Of a stretch of 30,949 nt of DNA, positions 29,394-30,949 are shown piece by piece. The stretch comes from a virus. The notes under the pieces were generated by a model. The model saw nothing but the letters and a program-made list of their open reading frames with translations. It ran no database searches and was not told where the DNA came from. The stretch lies in IMG/VR virus record IMGVR_UViG_3300035670_000919, positions 1 to 30,949 of that record, one strand, 5' to 3'. Made by a program: the position numbers and the translations under genes. How positions within the stretch are numbered: position 1 is the stretch's first letter; each line of letters opens with the position of its first letter.

Positions 29394-29561
29394 GTGAAGA
29401 AACTCTTATCCGAAATCCATGCTTTGACTTGGACACTTGCAGGTACCGGTATGGTGCTTATCACGTTGTCTGGTCAGACCAAGGTTTTGGGTTGGGGAAT
29501 CACCGTAATAGCCGTAGTAATACATTTACTCGGCGTAATGTTCAAGGAGAACAATGAATAA
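29394..29561 (+). CDS. Small membrane protein, holin-like
   Basis: 55 residues from GTG 29394, ending at TAA 29561 and overlapping the next ATG by eight bases. Two membrane segments are visible: LTWTLAGTGMVLITLSG and VLGWGITVIAVVIHLLGVMF, with a short charged start and end (KENNE). Size, topology and position beside another small membrane protein fit a holin or antiholin. Its leader resembles that of terS. Confidence 0.65.
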   Translation: MKKLLSEIHALTWTLAGTGMVLITLSGQTKVLGWGITVIAVVIHLLGVMFKENNE

Positions 29562-29823
29562 GGCAAAAGATATTGCAGGCAGAATTGTTGCACTTTTCCT
29601 CACCAACGCCCTCGGCGTGGTGACTGGTGCTGCGGTAATCGCTCCTGACTTGGAAGTATGGAAGTCGGCTTTGATTGCTGGCGCAGTTTCCATCTTCAAG
29701 GTTGCAGAGGGTCTTGCCAAAGCAAGCATCGATGGTGTTCTCACCAAAGATGAAATTGATGCAGCATTTGGTGCAAGTCCTAAAAAGATTGCAGCCAAGA
29801 AAGTAGCCGCTAAGAAGGCATAA
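29554..29823 (+). CDS. Holin-like membrane protein with basic tail
   Basis: 89 residues from ATG 29554 behind AAGGAG. Two hydrophobic segments (RIVALFLTNALGVVTGAAVI and ALIAGAVSIFKVAEGLA) are followed by a polar part (SIDGVLTKDEIDAAFG) and a basic end (KKIAAKKVAAKKA), the arrangement of many actinophage holins. It probably makes the hole that releases the endolysin. It is coupled to the terminase large-subunit gene (TAATG), far from the endolysin at 12091. Confidence 0.72.
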   Translation: MNKAKDIAGRIVALFLTNALGVVTGAAVIAPDLEVWKSALIAGAVSIFKVAEGLAKASIDGVLTKDEIDAAFGASPKKIAAKKVAAKKA

Positions 29824-30949
29824 TGGAACTCACCGACCTTCTCAATGAGAAGGAGTGGAGGAAATGCAAAGGTAGTGAAGGTGCAACCACCGAGGAATTG
29901 GTGGCTGCATTTTCACACTTTTGTTCTACCCATTGGATGATTCGACACCCTGAGCGGGGTCGTATCAAGTTTGTGTTGCGTGAAGCGCAAGAAGAAACTG
30001 TAAGAGTCTGGATTGACTCTCGCTACAGCATTGTTCTAAAGGCACGACAGATTGGGTTCTCTACTCTGGCTGCTGCATTTACATTCTGGGAAACATTCTT
30101 TTGGCCTGACCGTTTTACGGTCATGCTTTCACGTACTGAGCGTGAAGCATCCAAGTTGTTGCAAAAGACCAAGTATGGATACAAGATGCTTCCTGCATGG
30201 ATGCGTACCCGTGGACCAGACCTGCTTTCAGACAACCAGTTAAAGATGGTTTTTGCTAATGACTCGGCTATTGAGTCCTTGCCATCTGGCAATGACCCTG
30301 CCCGTGGTGAATCTGTGTATAGGGTAATCATTGACGAAATGGCGTTCTTGCCCAACGCTGAAGAAGCGTGGGCGTCCATTGAGCCAATTGCTGACGTTGG
30401 TGGTCGTGTTATCTGCCTAAGCACAGCCAACGGTGAAGGCAATATCTTTCACCAACTATGGGTTGGTTCACAGACTGGCAACAACCGATTTACTGGAGTG
30501 TTCTTCCCATGGTCTGCTGGAGACCGTGATGAGGATTGGTACGAGGCTAAGAAACGTGACTTGCCTGACTGGCAGTTGGCACAAGAGTACCCAGATAATC
30601 CGGATGAAGCATTTATTCGTTCTGGTCGCCCTGTATTTGATATTGAGGCTTTACGCAATATTGAACCAATTGAACCAAGGCGTGGTTATCTTAAAAATGA
30701 AATTGGTAGAAACCATTATACGTTTATTGAAGATGGTGGCGAACTCTCAATCTGGGAGTTGCCAGATAGTCAAGAAATTTATGTAATTGGTGCTGACGTT
30801 GCTGAAGGTCTGGGGCATGGTGACTTTAGTTCTGCCCACATCATTTCAGCCAATACGGGACTATTAGTTGCTCAATGGCATGGTCACGTTGACCCAGACG
30901 TTTTTGGTGAGGTAATCCTTAGGGCTTTGGGTTATTACTATAACCACGC
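29823..30949 (+). CDS. Terminase large subunit, partial (runs off window end)
   Basis: ATG 29823 begins a frame still open at the window end: 375 residues present. The ATPase has a Walker A-type loop KARQIGFST (73-81), Walker B YRVIIDEMAFL (166-176) and a coupling motif STANGEG (200-206). Near residue 330 the nuclease domain begins with IGADVAEG, whose Asp is the first metal ligand. The enzyme pumps DNA into the prohead and cuts it. The C-terminal nuclease part is missing only because the window ends. Confidence 0.92.
   Translation, partial: MELTDLLNEKEWRKCKGSEGATTEELVAAFSHFCSTHWMIRHPERGRIKFVLREAQEETVRVWIDSRYSIVLKARQIGFSTLAAAFTFWETFFWPDRFTVMLSRTEREASKLLQKTKYGYKMLPAWMRTRGPDLLSDNQLKMVFANDSAIESLPSGNDPARGESVYRVIIDEMAFLPNAEEAWASIEPIADVGGRVICLSTANGEGNIFHQLWVGSQTGNNRFTGVFFPWSAGDRDEDWYEAKKRDLPDWQLAQEYPDNPDEAFIRSGRPVFDIEALRNIEPIEPRRGYLKNEIGRNHYTFIEDGGELSIWELPDSQEIYVIGADVAEGLGHGDFSSAHIISANTGLLVAQWHGHVDPDVFGEVILRALGYYYNH

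Overview
This window reads as part of a tailed-phage genome infecting an actinobacterium. The phage evidence is a terminase pair, a RusA resolvase, a DnaB-type helicase, virion genes, an endolysin and holin-like genes, all tightly packed with 1-14 bp overlaps. The actinobacterial evidence is a WhiB-family regulator (18999-19250) and a Thr-rich secreted protein with TTTVPETTT-type repeats (28036-29376), a style familiar from Acidimicrobiia and other aquatic actinobacteria. The narrower host guess is inference. A giant virion protein follows a run of small Gln/Ala-rich proteins and no tape-measure gene is visible, so a podovirus-like particle with internal ejection proteins is plausible but unproven. 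Portal, capsid and DNA polymerase genes are not in the window.

Layout. (1) 1-12606, rightward: the tail of a truncated structural gene, four small to medium proteins, a 3,020-residue giant protein and an M15-type endolysin. (2) 25152 down to 12473, leftward: first two small basic proteins; then about ten small orphan proteins separated by gaps carrying a repeated 17-bp dyad; then an amidoligase and a class II glutamine amidotransferase; then WhiB, a secreted lysozyme-like protein, and a replication/recombination block (Cas4-like nuclease, DnaB-like helicase, AEP-type primase, RusA, a second PD-(D/E)XK candidate, a sigma-region-4-like protein). (3) 25321 to the end, rightward: terminase small subunit, a zinc ribbon, appendage-type proteins, the Thr-rich secreted protein, two holin-like proteins, and terminase large subunit running off the end.

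The most interesting material lies in 19795-25320. An amidoligase and a class II amidotransferase, each with an extra Cys-rich module, are separated by a short gap and look like a peptide- or metabolite-modifying pair. Six copies of AGTAAGAYGGTCTTACT sit in successive gaps of this cluster. In two copies the dyad extends to 14-15 bp stems whose non-Watson-Crick positions are G-U wobbles only in the transcribed strand, which suggests an RNA hairpin. The octamer CTAGCACA occurs 14 times; all five intergenic copies point toward the next gene, and two of them sit beside a hairpin and a G-rich tract, one of which fits a G-quadruplex.

Several genes of 20-60 codons were found by reading the gaps: 117-296, 13150-13326, 14090-14152 (20-residue membrane peptide), 22037-22201, 23000-23158, 24362-24490 (Cys-rich), 24988-25152, 25752-25892 and 29394-29561. 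No tRNA, rRNA, CRISPR array, integrase or insertion sequence was seen. No gene-free stretch exceeds 300 bases.
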